This document shows, one piece after another, positions 33,280 to 45,210 of a DNA stretch of 64,000 bases. The number at the start of each line of letters is the position of its first letter. The first letter of the stretch is position 1. Both the position numbers and the translations under genes were made by a program. The notes under the pieces were generated by a model that saw nothing but the letters and a program-made list of their open reading frames with translations, was not told where the DNA came from and searched no databases. The stretch is from assembly GCA_032622095.1 (NCBI GenBank), contig CP136061.1, positions 251,359,582 to 251,423,581 of the forward strand, written 5' to 3'. The stretch is from Siphonodentalium dalli (taxonomy: Eukaryota > Mollusca > Scaphopoda > Gadilida > Siphonodentaliidae).

Positions 33280-33959
33280 TTTAGGAGATAAACATACCCT
33301 GTTGAGTTGCACATTCTAGGATTCGATCATGAAAACAGTTTGTGAACGAGCCGGCGAGTTCACAAACTGTTTTCATGCTCGAATCCCAGAATGTACAACG
33401 AAACAGGGTACGTTTATCTCCATTGTAATTCAATCTAGCAAGGAATTTGCCAAAAAACTGTATAAAAAGTATCATTTAGTCATTTTCATGACACGAATCG
33501 AGACTTTCATTTCGCCGTTGCCACCGTGCACAAATCATTGGGTTTGTTCATTGCGTTACTCGGAACACTGCTCCGTAACCATTTCCTGTGGGGCGGTTGG
33601 CTCGTTGCGCTACTCCGTTCTGCGCCGATGAAATTGTACCGTGCCACATTCAGAATTGATGCACACTGAAGCGGCCGATGAACGGTATCTATAGACAATA
33701 ACGCGCGGGTGTGCTCGTTTCGCTACTCGTTCTGCGCCGATGATATTTGACCGTGATACATTCAGATTTGATGGACGCTGAAGCGGCCGATGTCGGTGAT
33801 TGTAATTCAATTGAGTATTTGTCACTAAAAACAAGCATTCTGATTGGCCGAGAGCGGCTAACTTTATATGTTTATCTCCTAAATCGAAAACGAAAGATAG
33901 CCGCTCTCGGCCAATCAGAATGCTTGTTTTTAGTGACAAATAATCAATTGAATTACAAT
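33280..33959. mobile_element. foldback element, copy 2
   Basis: Same family as 18442-19045. The leading hairpin (33280-33421) lacks the short ctttcc loop of copy 1. The body matches up to the gaagcggccgatgtcggtga region, where copy 2 carries an extra inverted pair. Its arms begin attgtaattcaattgag at 33799 and end at 33959, including gccgctctcggccaatcaga-type sequence in both orientations. An internal tatgtttatctcctaaa is the inverse of the element start. Confidence 0.82.
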
Positions 33960-34704
33960 GTTTGATAGTGCACTGCCATGAGTGCATTTGTTACACACTA
34001 AGCTGAACCACTTAATCAATTAGCAAATGATCACATTATACATTCAATTCTCATGTCGCTCTCGTTACAAAATCAATTCGGGTTTTTGAATTAATTAGAT
34101 TTCGATTTTGGGGTAAAAAAGATTTTTTTGTTGCCATTTTCGAAAAAAATAAATTGGCCAATTTGGCCTATTGCATCGTGAACAGATAGATTCGTGACAT
34201 GACAAAGAAGCCTCACATGACGGAGATCTGGCCGTCTGAGTTGTCAAGAGGCCCCTATTATTGATAATGAACCACTATTTTCTATGATTGAACGGGTAAT
34301 CGTCGCTCTCCGGCTGGTTATCTCGCCACTTTAGACACAATATAGCACGATTCGTTCTCTAATTTCATTCTCAACCGACACCACTGTCTACAGACTCACT
34401 CATTGTCGTAGGATGAGAGCGATAATTCAGTCTGCCTCAAGAATGACCTCGCACTGTGCCGCTGGAATTCTACACAGTGATGCAGCGACATGATGGGGGT
34501 TGGTTCGCCACTAGACACGTACCTCTATCTTTAGTCAAAAGTTTAAACAGTTGAAAATGCCATCCTGGTTCGCGCTGCCACCTGCAAAATTTTGCAAAAC
34601 AATATTTTCATTTGGCAAAACAAAAATTCATTTGGCAAATTTTTTGGCAAAAAGTGTGTTTGTAAATTATGTGATGTGAACTGTCTAGTCATAAAACATC
34701 ATCG
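33960..34704. other. non-coding stretch
   Basis: Unique-looking AT-rich DNA apart from the short repeat near 34270-34320 shared with 32960-33010. No supported gene. Confidence 0.45.
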
Positions 34705-35130
34705 AAGGTGGGTTATCCGTTACGCGTGCCGATTTGCCGACTAGAAACGATGCAAAGCTGTTTTTCTTACCCTGTGCCTATGGTCGACTCGCATATATAA
34801 GAGAATGCATTGGCCTAACAATTTTTATCATTTTTTTAAAATAAATGTTTCTTACAATTTTTAGGACATAAAATAAAAAAAACATCCATTACCCTGCAGG
34901 GAGCCCCACACATATATAGAAGCATATAGAAGAATGTCGTCTGCTCATGTTTGTCTGGGGCTCTGTATGGGTGAAATTATAAAATTGTTAAAGAATACAA
35001 GAAAAAATTATTAAAATTGTAAAATATTGTTACCTATGGTCGACTCGCATATATAAGAGAATGCATTGGCACAGGGTAAGAAAAAGGGAAGGTTATCCGT
35101 TACACGTGCCGACTAGAAACAATGCAAAGG
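34705..35130. mobile_element. double-palindrome element, copy 5 (inverted), between direct repeats
   Basis: Spacer matches copies 2 and 4 in reverse orientation (cagggagccccacac on the left, ctggggctctgtatggg on the right). Both terminal palindromes have lost their outer halves, leaving ccctgtgcctatggtcgact and the mirrored end. The termini extend outward as tttttcttaccctgtgcc / ggcacagggtaagaaaaa. Beyond these lie direct repeats of about 45 bp (ggttatccgttac...gactagaaac) at 34710-34757 and 35090-35125. Confidence 0.8.
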
Positions 35131-35958
35131 GAAACCCGATCAACAAAACTTAATCTAACCAACCCCGGTTAAAATATGGCAGTCAGAAAAAAATAATGTT
35201 CTGTATTTATTTGATTGAAGCTGGTGTAAGTAATTTGTTCGTGATAGGCCCCCAAGGTATATTACGCCATGCTTGAAACGGCAGTTGGAAATTTGTGCCT
35301 TGACAAGTTGTAACTTGAAAAAAATATATATATTGTTTTCAGGCACACATTGTTTTATATATACCATGTCAGCCGATATACCAATAAATGAAGGATCACG
35401 CCCCATGTCAGTCACTATACCACAAGGATCACGCCTGTTTAAAAATTATTAACAGCCGCTATACCAATAAATCAAGGATCACGCCTACAGGTTATTTATT
35501 AAAAACAATTATTTATACCATAATTGTCTATTCCATTGTGTTTATAACACCTATTTTGTAAACTTCATCTTTACACCCTACTGTGGGTATACATATTCCT
35601 ACTGGGGGTATAAATTTCTACTGTGGTTGTAAATGTTCAAACGTAATTTCATGTGTTAACGTTTATACCCATAGTAGAACTACAACGTATTTAGCAAAAT
35701 AGTTCCTATGTCACATTTAAAATTGGAAGTTGGCATGATATCAATTAGATGTGATGAAATTTGCCCACATTCCAATCAAATGTAGCTTGCTAGTGTTGAA
35801 TGAACTAGTAAACATCTAAATTGTAATTCACGTGACTGATCGCTCATAAACAGGCTGATGTCATGACGTAAATGTTTGCATCACTACGCGTGACGCACTT
35901 TCCTCTATGGAATATATACTGTTAGCGTCTTGTGTGTATCTCTCGGTGAGGATACCCA
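35131..35958. other. non-coding stretch with a small direct repeat
   Basis: Contains three loose copies of ataccaataaat...aaggatcacgcc between 35375 and 35490. Otherwise nothing I can support. Confidence 0.5.
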
Positions 35959-36358
35959 TTAACCCTTTACCCAACAGAACGGCCCTGTGCCAATGCATTC
36001 TCTTATATATGCGAGTCGACCATAGGTCGCCTCGCATATATAAGAGAATGCATTGGCTTAACACATTAAAAATTATAAAATTGTTAAAGAATGTAAGAAA
36101 AAATGGTAAAAAGTGTTTAAAAAAGATTTTTTTTAAGCCAATGCATTCTCTTATATATGCGAGGCGACCTATGGTCGACTCGCATATATAAGAGAATGCA
36201 TTGGCACAGGGCATAACTGTAACTATCACAATGTGGTCAAGGAGCCGGTTCCAATGATATCCATATTTGTATGGTTCTATTGAGACAGTCCGAAGATATT
36301 TTAGGCTGTTGAAGCCTTATTTGGCCGGTTTTGGCCGGTTTGTTGGGTAAAGGGTTAA
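35959..36358. mobile_element. piggyBac-like TTAA MITE, copy 2, with double-palindrome insert
   Basis: Near-identical to 10247-10645: TTAA flanks, CCCTTTACCCAACA termini and the same internal double-palindrome unit (about 35983-36212) at the same internal position. The composite therefore moved as one unit after the inner element had inserted. Confidence 0.87.
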
Positions 36359-39008
36359 AAGTAAACAACGGAGTAGTATAATTCGCGGAACAAATCAAAA
36401 ATGATAATTATGGCATAAATAAAATACAGCCATTGTAGCCGAGAGTCCAAAATTTTCACCACTCGTGGTTAAAACTACAATCCACTCGTGATGAAAATTT
36501 GGTATTATCGTCTACTGCGGGTGTATTCTATATTTATATTTACTAAAGTTTACGCTGAGCCGTTTGGTTGTCCTTGAATTTTAAGTTATCTATCGGACTA
36601 CACTGCTCTGACGTCAGACTATGTCAATAACCAAATGTATTGCTTCCGGTGTGTTCCAGGACAATGTGGAATCGATCCTCCATTGTTCCTGGCCGATGAG
36701 CCCCATAAATCAATGACTGATATGAGCACCATAAAACAATTATATATGTTGTTGTAAGCCAAACGCTGAAAATGGACCTAATGTAAGACAAAGTTATGCC
36801 TCAGTTGGAAAATGTACACTCATATTGATATGCCATGGCGTAAGGGTCAGCCATATTGATATTTCATGGCATTAGGTGGGAATATTCCAGCAACCGGAAC
36901 GACTCCGATAGAATTCTCTCCCATAGCAGATGAGGTCATGCGGAATGAGGTCCCAAGCGGGTGAATTGTGGTGATGCTAGCCCGCTATGTGGGATAGCAT
37001 CACTAAATTCCCCCTCTGGGAACCTGATCCTCCGAATGACAGGCTTGACGTCGATCATGACATGAAAATCTACCCCGGCTATTGTTGTAGTGCACATTAT
37101 TTTTATTAATATTTCTTTCGGTCATTTTATCTGAGAGGTTGGTAAAACAAATTTGTCACATATTACATGTGCGTTTCATTTGTTTCGAAATCAAACGTAT
37201 ACCACTTTACGGTAATATTATACGCTACACCCCACCCCAACTTTGGTCAAAATGTTCAACAGTTGGAAATTTCATACCTGCCAAAACATTAGTTGGAAAT
37301 TTCACACCAACAATAGGTTGAAAATGTTCTTGTAGTTTGATTTTCAAACAATTTATTGGTGGGAATTAATTGTTTTTGGACCAATATTTGCATATTTTCC
37401 TATTTTTGGTCAAACTTTTGGACTGAAATGGTCATCAGTTGGAAATTTCCAACCTTAGGGGGGGTGACAGGTTGAAAATTTCCAACACTTGGAAAGTGTG
37501 TCCTGGTCCCTCCCCGCGGCCAGTCAAAAACTGCTAGTTAATTTAAGAAAACAATATTATCATACATTTGGTCAACATTGGAATTGTCATCAGTTGGAAA
37601 TTTTCCAACCTAGGTGGAGGTGTAAGGTTTGAATTTCCAAATCTAGGAAGGCTTGATGCTAGTCTAGATGCAAGGATTTTGCGATTTCTTTGTTCAGATT
37701 TCAAAATTTTCGCACATCATGGTCCTGGTGTGTCATTGTCCCTCCCCATGGCCAATACAACACGGCTGATTAGTTTAACAAAACACTATTTTACTAGATT
37801 CGGTCAAACTGTGGACTGAAATGGTCATCAGTTGTAGAATTTTCCAACCTGAGGGGGAGTATGAGGTTTGAAATTTCCAACACTATAGGAAAGCTTCAGT
37901 TGAGGCTAGGATTTGCGATTTTCTTGAGTTTTCAAATTTTTCTCACACCGGGCCGAACAACCATGGACAACCCAGTATATCCTGGTCTCTTGCCCGTAGC
38001 CGTGTGGATTTGTCTTGAGTTAGACCACTAGATGTCAGGATTTATGTAATTTTTCAGGTTAAAATATCTGAATGTTCTCATACCGGGAATATAGAACCAT
38101 GGGTTGTGAATATATATATATAGGATATTAGGCCGTAGCACTGAGTGCAAGGGGGTGGAAATGGAATTATGCAAAACTTGTTTGTTTGATCTAATTCTGA
38201 TTCAAGGGGTCCAGTTGGAATTTCCCAAAGGTGTACACCCCGAACGGAGACCCTCTAGCCACGTCCCTGTTCTCATGCCTTCGTGGATTTGTATTATTTG
38301 AAAGAGGAAGCCTCAAAACATTGTATTATCAACTTATCCGGTTTAATAAACTGTGAACATGTTGATTTTGTTGAGTTACCGACGTGTTTTTGTGCTTAAG
38401 TTAATCTGTTTTGTGGCGTAAAGTGTATTGTTTTCAATTGAGGGGTGCATAACACTATATCTTAAGGATATAGTTATTCCACTTCCATTGAAAATACATT
38501 TTAGTTTGAATTCTGTTGCAATCTTGGAGCCATCACGGGGAATCGTTTTGTTTTCTATTTCCCTATGGGCATCTTCTGAGACACAGACGTTTCAAATGGT
38601 GACGAATGATAGTATTGTAATCATATTTTATTTCATAGATTTTTATTAAAACTGTATATCAAGGCACTAAAAAAAAAATTGGTGACTCGAAAATTATGTG
38701 GGCCTTTAATAATGCGTTTCACATTATGTGGATTCCAAGTTCGATATTGCATGATTTACGCAACCTTTGTGATCCAATTCCTGTGGGGACTGCTCCCCCC
38801 CAACTTAGTCAAAAGTTTCAACAGTTTGGATGCTGACACACAACATAAGTTAGTGGGGAATTTGTCGTATTTAAACCAACAGTCGCATATTTCCATACTT
38901 TTGAACTGAAATTATCATAAGTTAGAAATGTTCCAATTTTGTTGGATGTCAGGTTTTAAACTGCTGGCAGTTGGGAAGTTTGAGGTATTTCAACAGACGA
39001 CCACAGGT
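36359..39008. repeat. non-coding stretch with degenerate ~200-bp repeats
   Basis: Between about 37240 and 37960, a block containing catcagttggaaatttccaacct and a following tcc-tccc-ggcca stretch recurs three to four times at low identity; a weaker copy lies near 38800-38960. The remainder is unique AT-rich DNA with no supported gene. Confidence 0.55.
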
Positions 39009-40175
39009 CAGAAGCGACGGTTTAGATATGACATTAGTGACGTAGATTTCTGAACATATGCGGGGACGGTTTTGAGATGACATTAGTGACGTAGGGTTCT
39101 GAACATCTGCAGCGACGGTTTAGAGATTACATTAGAGACGTAGGTTCCTGAACATCAGACGCGACGGTTTAGAGGTTACATTAGAGTGTAGGTTTCTGAA
39201 TGTCTGAAGTGATGGTTTAGAGATTACATTAATGTTGAAGGTTCCTGAACATCAGAAGCGACGGTTTAGAGATTACATTAGTTTTGTAGGTTCCTGAACA
39301 TCAGAAGCGACGGTTTAGAGATTACATTAGTGTTGAAGGTTCCTGAACGTCTGAAGCGACGGTTTAGAGATTACATTAGTGTTGAAGGTTCCTGAACATC
39401 AGAAGCGACGGTTTAGAGATTACATTAGTGTTGTAGGTTCCTGAACGTCTGAAGCGACGGTTTAGATATTACATTGGTGACGCATGTTCCTGAATGTCTG
39501 AAACGACGGTTTTGAGATTACATTATTGTTGTATGTTCCTGAACATCTCAAGTGACGGTTTAGATATTACACTAGTGATGTAGGTTCCTGAACATCAGAA
39601 ACGACGGTTTACAGATTACATTAGTGTTGTAGGTTCCTGAACATCAGACATGACGGTTTAGAGTTTACATTAGTGACGTAGGTTCCTGAACGTCTGAAGC
39701 GATGGTTTAGAGATTACATTAGTGATGTAGGTTCCTGAACACATGAAGCAACGGTTTAGAGATTAAATTAGTGTTGTAGGTTCCTGAACATCTGACATGA
39801 CGGTTTAGAGTTTACATTAGTGACGTAGGTTCCTGAACGTCTGAAGCGACGGTTTAGAGATTACATTAGTAGCGTAGGTTCCTGAACACATGAAGCAACG
39901 GTTTAGAGATTAAATTAGTGTTGTAGGTTCCTGAATGTCTGAAGCGACGGTTTAGAGATTAAATTAATTACGTCGGTTCCTGAACGTCTGAAGCGACGGT
40001 TTAGATATTATATTAGTGTTGTAGGTTCCTGAATGTCTGAAGCGACGGTTTAGAGATTAAATTAGTGACACAGGTTCCCGAACGTCTGAAGCGACGGTTT
40101 AGAGATTACATTAGTGTTGTTGGTTCATGAATGTCTGAAGCGACGGTTTAGAGATTACATTAGTGTTGTAGGTTG
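39009..40175. repeat. ~49-bp minisatellite
   Basis: About 23-24 tandem copies of a unit built on gaagcgacggtttagagatt then acattagtgttgtaggttcctgaac. Units vary mainly in the gtgttg/gtgacg segment and in cat/cgt. Confidence 0.92.
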
Positions 40176-40424
40176 TTGACCGTGATGTTTTTTTCGAATG
40201 ATGTTTCCAGATTTAAAGGTCTATATATTTATATCCTGGCCCTGTTGATGATCACGTGGAACAGCACATGCGGCAAGGATCAGCCTTGTGATTTATAGCA
40301 CAGGAAGTGTCTATCGTAGCGGCTTAATTGTATGGTAGATGAGAATACTTCATCAAACGTTCCCACACCCGGACATGACCTATTATTGACAAACGAGTAA
40401 ACTGTGCTTGGTCGGGATCGTTGA

Positions 40425-41058
40425 TACATTCACTTCCCAGTAGAAACCAGACTCCCAGATATCAGCCACCGGTGTACACGCCACGAACGATATTGGACCA
40501 TGGTTACCAATTGACACATTCACTTCCCAGTATAAACCAGACTCCCACATATCAGACATCGATGTACACCACACGAACGATATTGGATCATGGTTACCAG
40601 TTGACACATTCACTTCCCAGTATAAACCAGATTCCTACATATCAGACACCGATGTACACGCCGCTAACGATATTGGACCATGGTTACCAGTTGACATATT
40701 CACTTCCAAGTATAAACCAGACTCCCACATATCAGACACCAATGTACACCCAACGAACGATATTGGACCATGGTTACCAGTTGACACATTTACTTCCCAG
40801 TATAAACCAGACTCCCACATATCAGGCACCGACGTACACGCCCGCGCGATATTGGACCATGGTTACCAGTTGACATAAAATTATTCACTTCCCAGTATAA
40901 ACCAGATTCCCACATATCAGACACCGATGTACACGCCGCTAACGATATTGGACCATGGTTACCAGTTGACACAGTCACTTCCCAGTATAAACCAGACTCC
41001 CACATATCAGACACCGATGTACATGCCACGAACGACAATCGGTTACCAGTTGACTTCT
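40425..41058. repeat. 90-bp minisatellite
   Basis: About seven tandem copies of a 90-bp unit containing ccatggttaccagttgacac, cagtataaaccagactccca and catatcagacaccgatgtac. A short aaaatt insertion occurs near 40876. The 90-bp period is divisible by three, so a long fortuitous reading frame results. Confidence 0.92.
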
Positions 41059-41116
41059 CTATCGTGTTCAATCGTCATTTCTAACGCATACATATGGGCT
41101 TCACCCCATCCCCATT

Positions 41117-41189
41117 AGTCATTAAAACAGTTAACAAAGAAGGGCGGATCCTGAATACCACTTAGCAGAGAGTACCTGAATACCCGTTA

Positions 41190-41231
<42 letters not shown>

Positions 41232-41658
41232 ATGAATCCTTAAAAACAGTTAACACAGAGAGAAATACGAGAGAGAAATAAGAATCCTTAGAAACAGTTA
41301 GCAGAGAGGGGTGAATCATTAAAAACAGTTAACGGAGGGAGTGGATCCTGAATACTAGTTAACCGAGAGAGATGGAGAGATGAATCCTTAAAACAGTTAA
41401 CACAGAGAGATATACTAATCCTTAGAAACAGTTAACAGAGTGGGTGGATCCTGAATACTAGTTAACCGAGAGAGATGGAGAGATGAATCCTTAAAACAGT
41501 TAACACAGAGCGATATACTAATCCTTAGAAACAGTTAACAGAGTGGGTGGATCCTGAAACTAGTTAACAGAGAGGGATGAATCCTTAAAACAGTTAATAG
41601 AGAGTGGTGAATCCTTAAACAGTTAACAGAGAGGTGTAAAACCTGAATACATGTTAAC

Positions 41659-41712
<54 letters not shown>

Positions 41713-41945
41713 GAATCCTTAAAACTAGTTAACAGTGCGGGGTGAATCATTAAAAACAGTTAACATAGAGAGAGACGAATCCTTAAAACTAGTTAACAGC
41801 GGGGTGAATCCTTAAAAAACAGTTAACAGATATGGTGGATCCTGAACACTAGTTAACAGAGAGGGGTGAATCCTTAAAATAGTTAAGAGATAGTGGTGAA
41901 ACCTTAAACAGTTAACAGAGAGGGGTGAATCCTGAATACATGTTA

Positions 41946-41982
<37 letters not shown>

Positions 41983-42063
41983 CGAATCCTTAACACTAGT
42001 TAACAGAGCGGGGTGGATGCTTAAAACAGTTAACAGAGATGGGTGAATCCTGAATACCACTTA

Positions 42064-42126
<63 letters not shown>

Positions 42127-42165
42127 GAGAGACGAATCATTAAAAACAGTTGACAGAGATTGGTG
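41117..42165. repeat. GA-rich compound tandem repeat
   Basis: Irregular units containing agttaacagagagg...tgaatcctta, interspersed with pure (GA)n tracts (about 41191-41225, 41661-41710, 41950-41976 and 42068-42130). Confidence 0.92.
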
Positions 42166-42180
42166 AATCCATTCTCAATT

Positions 42181-42555
42181 TCTCAACGACTCGGTCATTT
42201 CCGATTCGCTCGGAAATAACCTCTTCCGTAAATAAACACCATATCTGCCGGACCTTTTCAATCACGTAATTGATCATGTGTATACTACCGGGAAATATGT
42301 TTGTTTACTGCGAGCCTCGTCTGTTAAACTTGAACTAATTACTGCTATTGTTTTTACTATTAATGATGCATGATCAAGTTTGTTACAGCCATGCCGAGAA
42401 TACATTCTGCTCCATTCAAATAATTATATATGCGTCAACGAGTCAAGGCCATCGCCTTATTGCCAGACCAGTCTATTGTAGTATTGCGCGAATATGGTTT
42501 CTATTTATGGAAGAGGTTATTTCCGAGCGAAGCGGAATTGGCTGAGTCGTTGAGA
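42181..42555. mobile_element. MITE with ~57-bp inverted repeats
   Basis: Left arm 42181-42237 (tctcaacgactcggtcattt, then tcggaaataacctcttcc) is repeated inverted at 42499-42555. The 260-bp interior has no coding signal. Confidence 0.8.
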
Positions 42556-42887
42556 TTGGTATATAGTGTACACTCTTAGACCAATGTGTATACATTCTAC
42601 ACAATATGTGTTACATTCGATCTTAATGTATTTATTATATTTTCATCAACTTTTTACGTCAAAATATAAATCATATCCCCACTCCGAGAAGACCAAACGT
42701 GTTATCCTATTCTCAGCACTGCGTCATGACGTCAACGTTTGTGTCATTCGGTATCCTTGTGTGTTATTTTAACAGAATGGCTGGTGATGTTGTAGAATTA
42801 TTAAGAACATATTAGGTCTAACCTTGTGTTTCATTGTGGTCAGGGTCGTAACAATCTGGTAACGAAAATATAATAAACACAACAGTC

Positions 42888-43010
42888 AACTGTTCTGAGT
42901 AGCATACGTTTTCTCCTCTCGTGAGATGCGAGGATTATTTTCACTCGGCTAGCGGCTCGTAAAAATAAGTCTTCGAGGAGAAAAACCGTACGCTACTCAG
43001 AACTGTTAAA
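42888..43010. repeat. hairpin element (actgttctgagtagc)
   Basis: Arms aactgttctgagtagcatac and the inverse near 42975-43010, with paired cctctcg / cgaggag, enclose a short loop region. The right arm abuts the TTAA element that follows. Confidence 0.75.
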
Positions 43011-43577
43011 GGGGTACTGTACTCCATTTTCAATAAATTCCTGGTGAAAACAACGATCCAATATCGAAAATATATAGAAAACTAAGTAATTTGACTCGAA
43101 GATGCATTCTGTAAACGTTGAAGTTATCTTAAAATCTAAGTTAATAATTTGATATAAATTTAATTTAAGACTGGAACCATAAATTAAATTACGAATTTCC
43201 ATGTACAAGGCGTAATCAAAATAATTCACAGATAGTGGATTGTGAAACGCGTGACACACATGATCGTGTAAAAAAAATATGTTGATACCGGGCGCAAACT
43301 CAAGCCGCTCACTGACTAGTGACTATTCAATGTCTTACATGAGTATATGGGACTAGTATGCATCTAATATAATATTTATTTGACACATTTGCTTGAAAAC
43401 TGTCAAAAAATTACTCGACAACGACATTTGGTATTTTCGCATTCCGGCTAATCTGCCATCCGTAACATTACTTCGTACTCAACAGACTTTCAGAAAATGA
43501 AAATCTGGTTACCTTATTCTACGACTCAGAGACTATAGAAACCAACAACAACATTTGAGTACAGTATCCCTTTAACT
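43006..43577. mobile_element. TTAA-flanked MITE, Kolobok-like
   Basis: Left TTAA followed by AGGGGTACTGTACTC; right GAGTACAGTATCCCT followed by TTAA. TTAA targets with AGGG-type ends fit Kolobok-like non-autonomous elements better than piggyBac (CCC ends). About 560 bp, no transposase. Confidence 0.7.
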
Positions 43578-43736
43578 ATTGGCTATATACACACACCAAT
43601 CAGATCCAACTTTCGGGAAAATGGGGCTACCAGGAAATTGAGCACACATGGTCGATAAGATTTGTCACGCAGGTGAGAAAACTGACATTTTATGGCTGTT
43701 CTCGTTGCATTTCAATATTTTGCCCTATGCCTAGCT

Positions 43737-43737
<1 letters not shown>

Positions 43738-43792
<55 letters not shown>
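43738..43792. repeat. (TA)n microsatellite
   Basis: Uninterrupted TA dinucleotides for about 52 bases. Confidence 0.97.
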
Positions 43793-43794
<2 letters not shown>

Positions 43795-44276
43795 GCATAC
43801 ATGTACATGTTTGCTTGAACATATTTATTGTGACCCACATATACATGGAATATTTTACATAACACAGAATTTATAAATAATGTTGTGGGTGCACATTTGA
43901 CATATATTCGCACAGGTGAGCTAATTAACAGGTTATCAACTTGGATCCCAGACTGACAGCTTGATATTATTTCCATGGGATTTTTTATGAGGTTGTTGTG
44001 GAAATGTTTGGCCCTCAACCCCAACCCATATTGACGGTATTGATAACTAATTCCAATGAGCGCCACTTTGAAAGAGCGTTCATGATTCCGTCGCACAACG
44101 CGGTATATAATAAAGAGCGTCGTGAATTATGGGCTTTTGTGATCTTTTTCAACATATTACTTGCGGATGACTTTGTGGATTGTCACGATGTCTCTGTGGT
44201 ACGAATGATGGTAAGTGCAATTATATTTTATTTCCTTTGCCATGTAAAACATTAATGTATAACGGTCGTGAGTATT

Positions 44277-44412
44277 GACGCAGTATGCGCGTGGTCCGCT
44301 CTCTATGGAATACTTCCTAATGGCGCTTCTGGTGCGCCCCGAAAGCGACAAATCATGCGCCATCAGCCGCGCATCGAAAGCGCCAGCAGCGACAAAACAT
44401 GCGACATTATGT
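44277..44412. repeat. duplicated segment, copy 1
   Basis: The stretch containing ctctctatggaatact and cttctggtgcgccccgaaag through gacaaaacatgcgacattatg recurs at 44980-45112. A 13-nt poly-G tract follows at 44431-44443. Confidence 0.82.
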
Positions 44413-44977
44413 TGTAAAATATAGAGATCCGGGGGGGGGGGGGCTGGGAACACCACAGAATACAAGGGTAAACCTGTCTTCGGTAACATGGACAAAGGTG
44501 ATCATTATCTAGGTGCACATTCCGAAGCGCCACTTGGACAATTCCATAGTCAGTAAAATTAAAAACAGGAGCATAATAGAGGTATTCCTGGTGTTTTGAA
44601 ATTTGGAAAATATAGGTATACATATGACAGAGTATGCGTACCAGTATCGTAGAATCACGCACTATCATAAATGAACTAGTTATACGTAGAGTGTTAAAAT
44701 ATTCTTTAGTTTCATGATTGTCCCATACCGGTAGTTTCAGTAAAAGATGGGACCGTGGTACATAGTTAGGTGTTACAAATTTATAAATTAGGAACGTAAG
44801 CATAGGCCGCGAGTTTTCGAAAGGGTTAATTTTGAAATTTATAGTTATAGTAAGCAGTTGTAGAATGTAAGTGTAGGTGTAAGTCTGAAGTAAAATGCTA
44901 AATATCACTGGAATCGTCGTCAGTTATGTACCTGGTGATGTAGTGTTTAAACAACAGACCACCGCTTTTCGACACTT

Positions 44978-45210
44978 TTGGTCCGCTCTCTATGGAATAC
45001 TATTATAGGGCCACTTCCTAATGGCGCTTCTGGTGCGCCCCGAAAGCGACAAATCATGCGCCATCAGCCGCGCATCGAAAGCGTCAGCAGCGACAAAACA
45101 TGCGACATTATGATAACGTCGCATGTTTTGGCGCGCGGAAAGCGACGCATGTTTTGTCGCATGTTTCAGCGCGCGCCAGAAGTGTCCCAATAGTATTCCA
45201 TGTCTCTCAC
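44978..45210. mobile_element. MITE-like element with inverted ends
   Basis: Starts with ctctatggaatactattata and ends with the inverse (gtcccaatagtattccatg). Internal repeats of gcgacaaaacatgcgac occur in both orientations near 45090-45170. Its left half is the second copy of 44277-44412. Confidence 0.7.

Noticed and set aside
39009-40175. CRISPR-like regular repeats
   Set aside because: Units are contiguous without unique spacers, and the genome is eukaryotic.
40421-41071. Long repetitive frames on both strands
   Set aside because: The 90-bp repeat period is divisible by three, so frames stay open by repetition alone.
43731-44096. Minus-strand frame ending in an Ile-Tyr run
   Set aside because: The run is the (TA)n microsatellite; the rest has no family signal.
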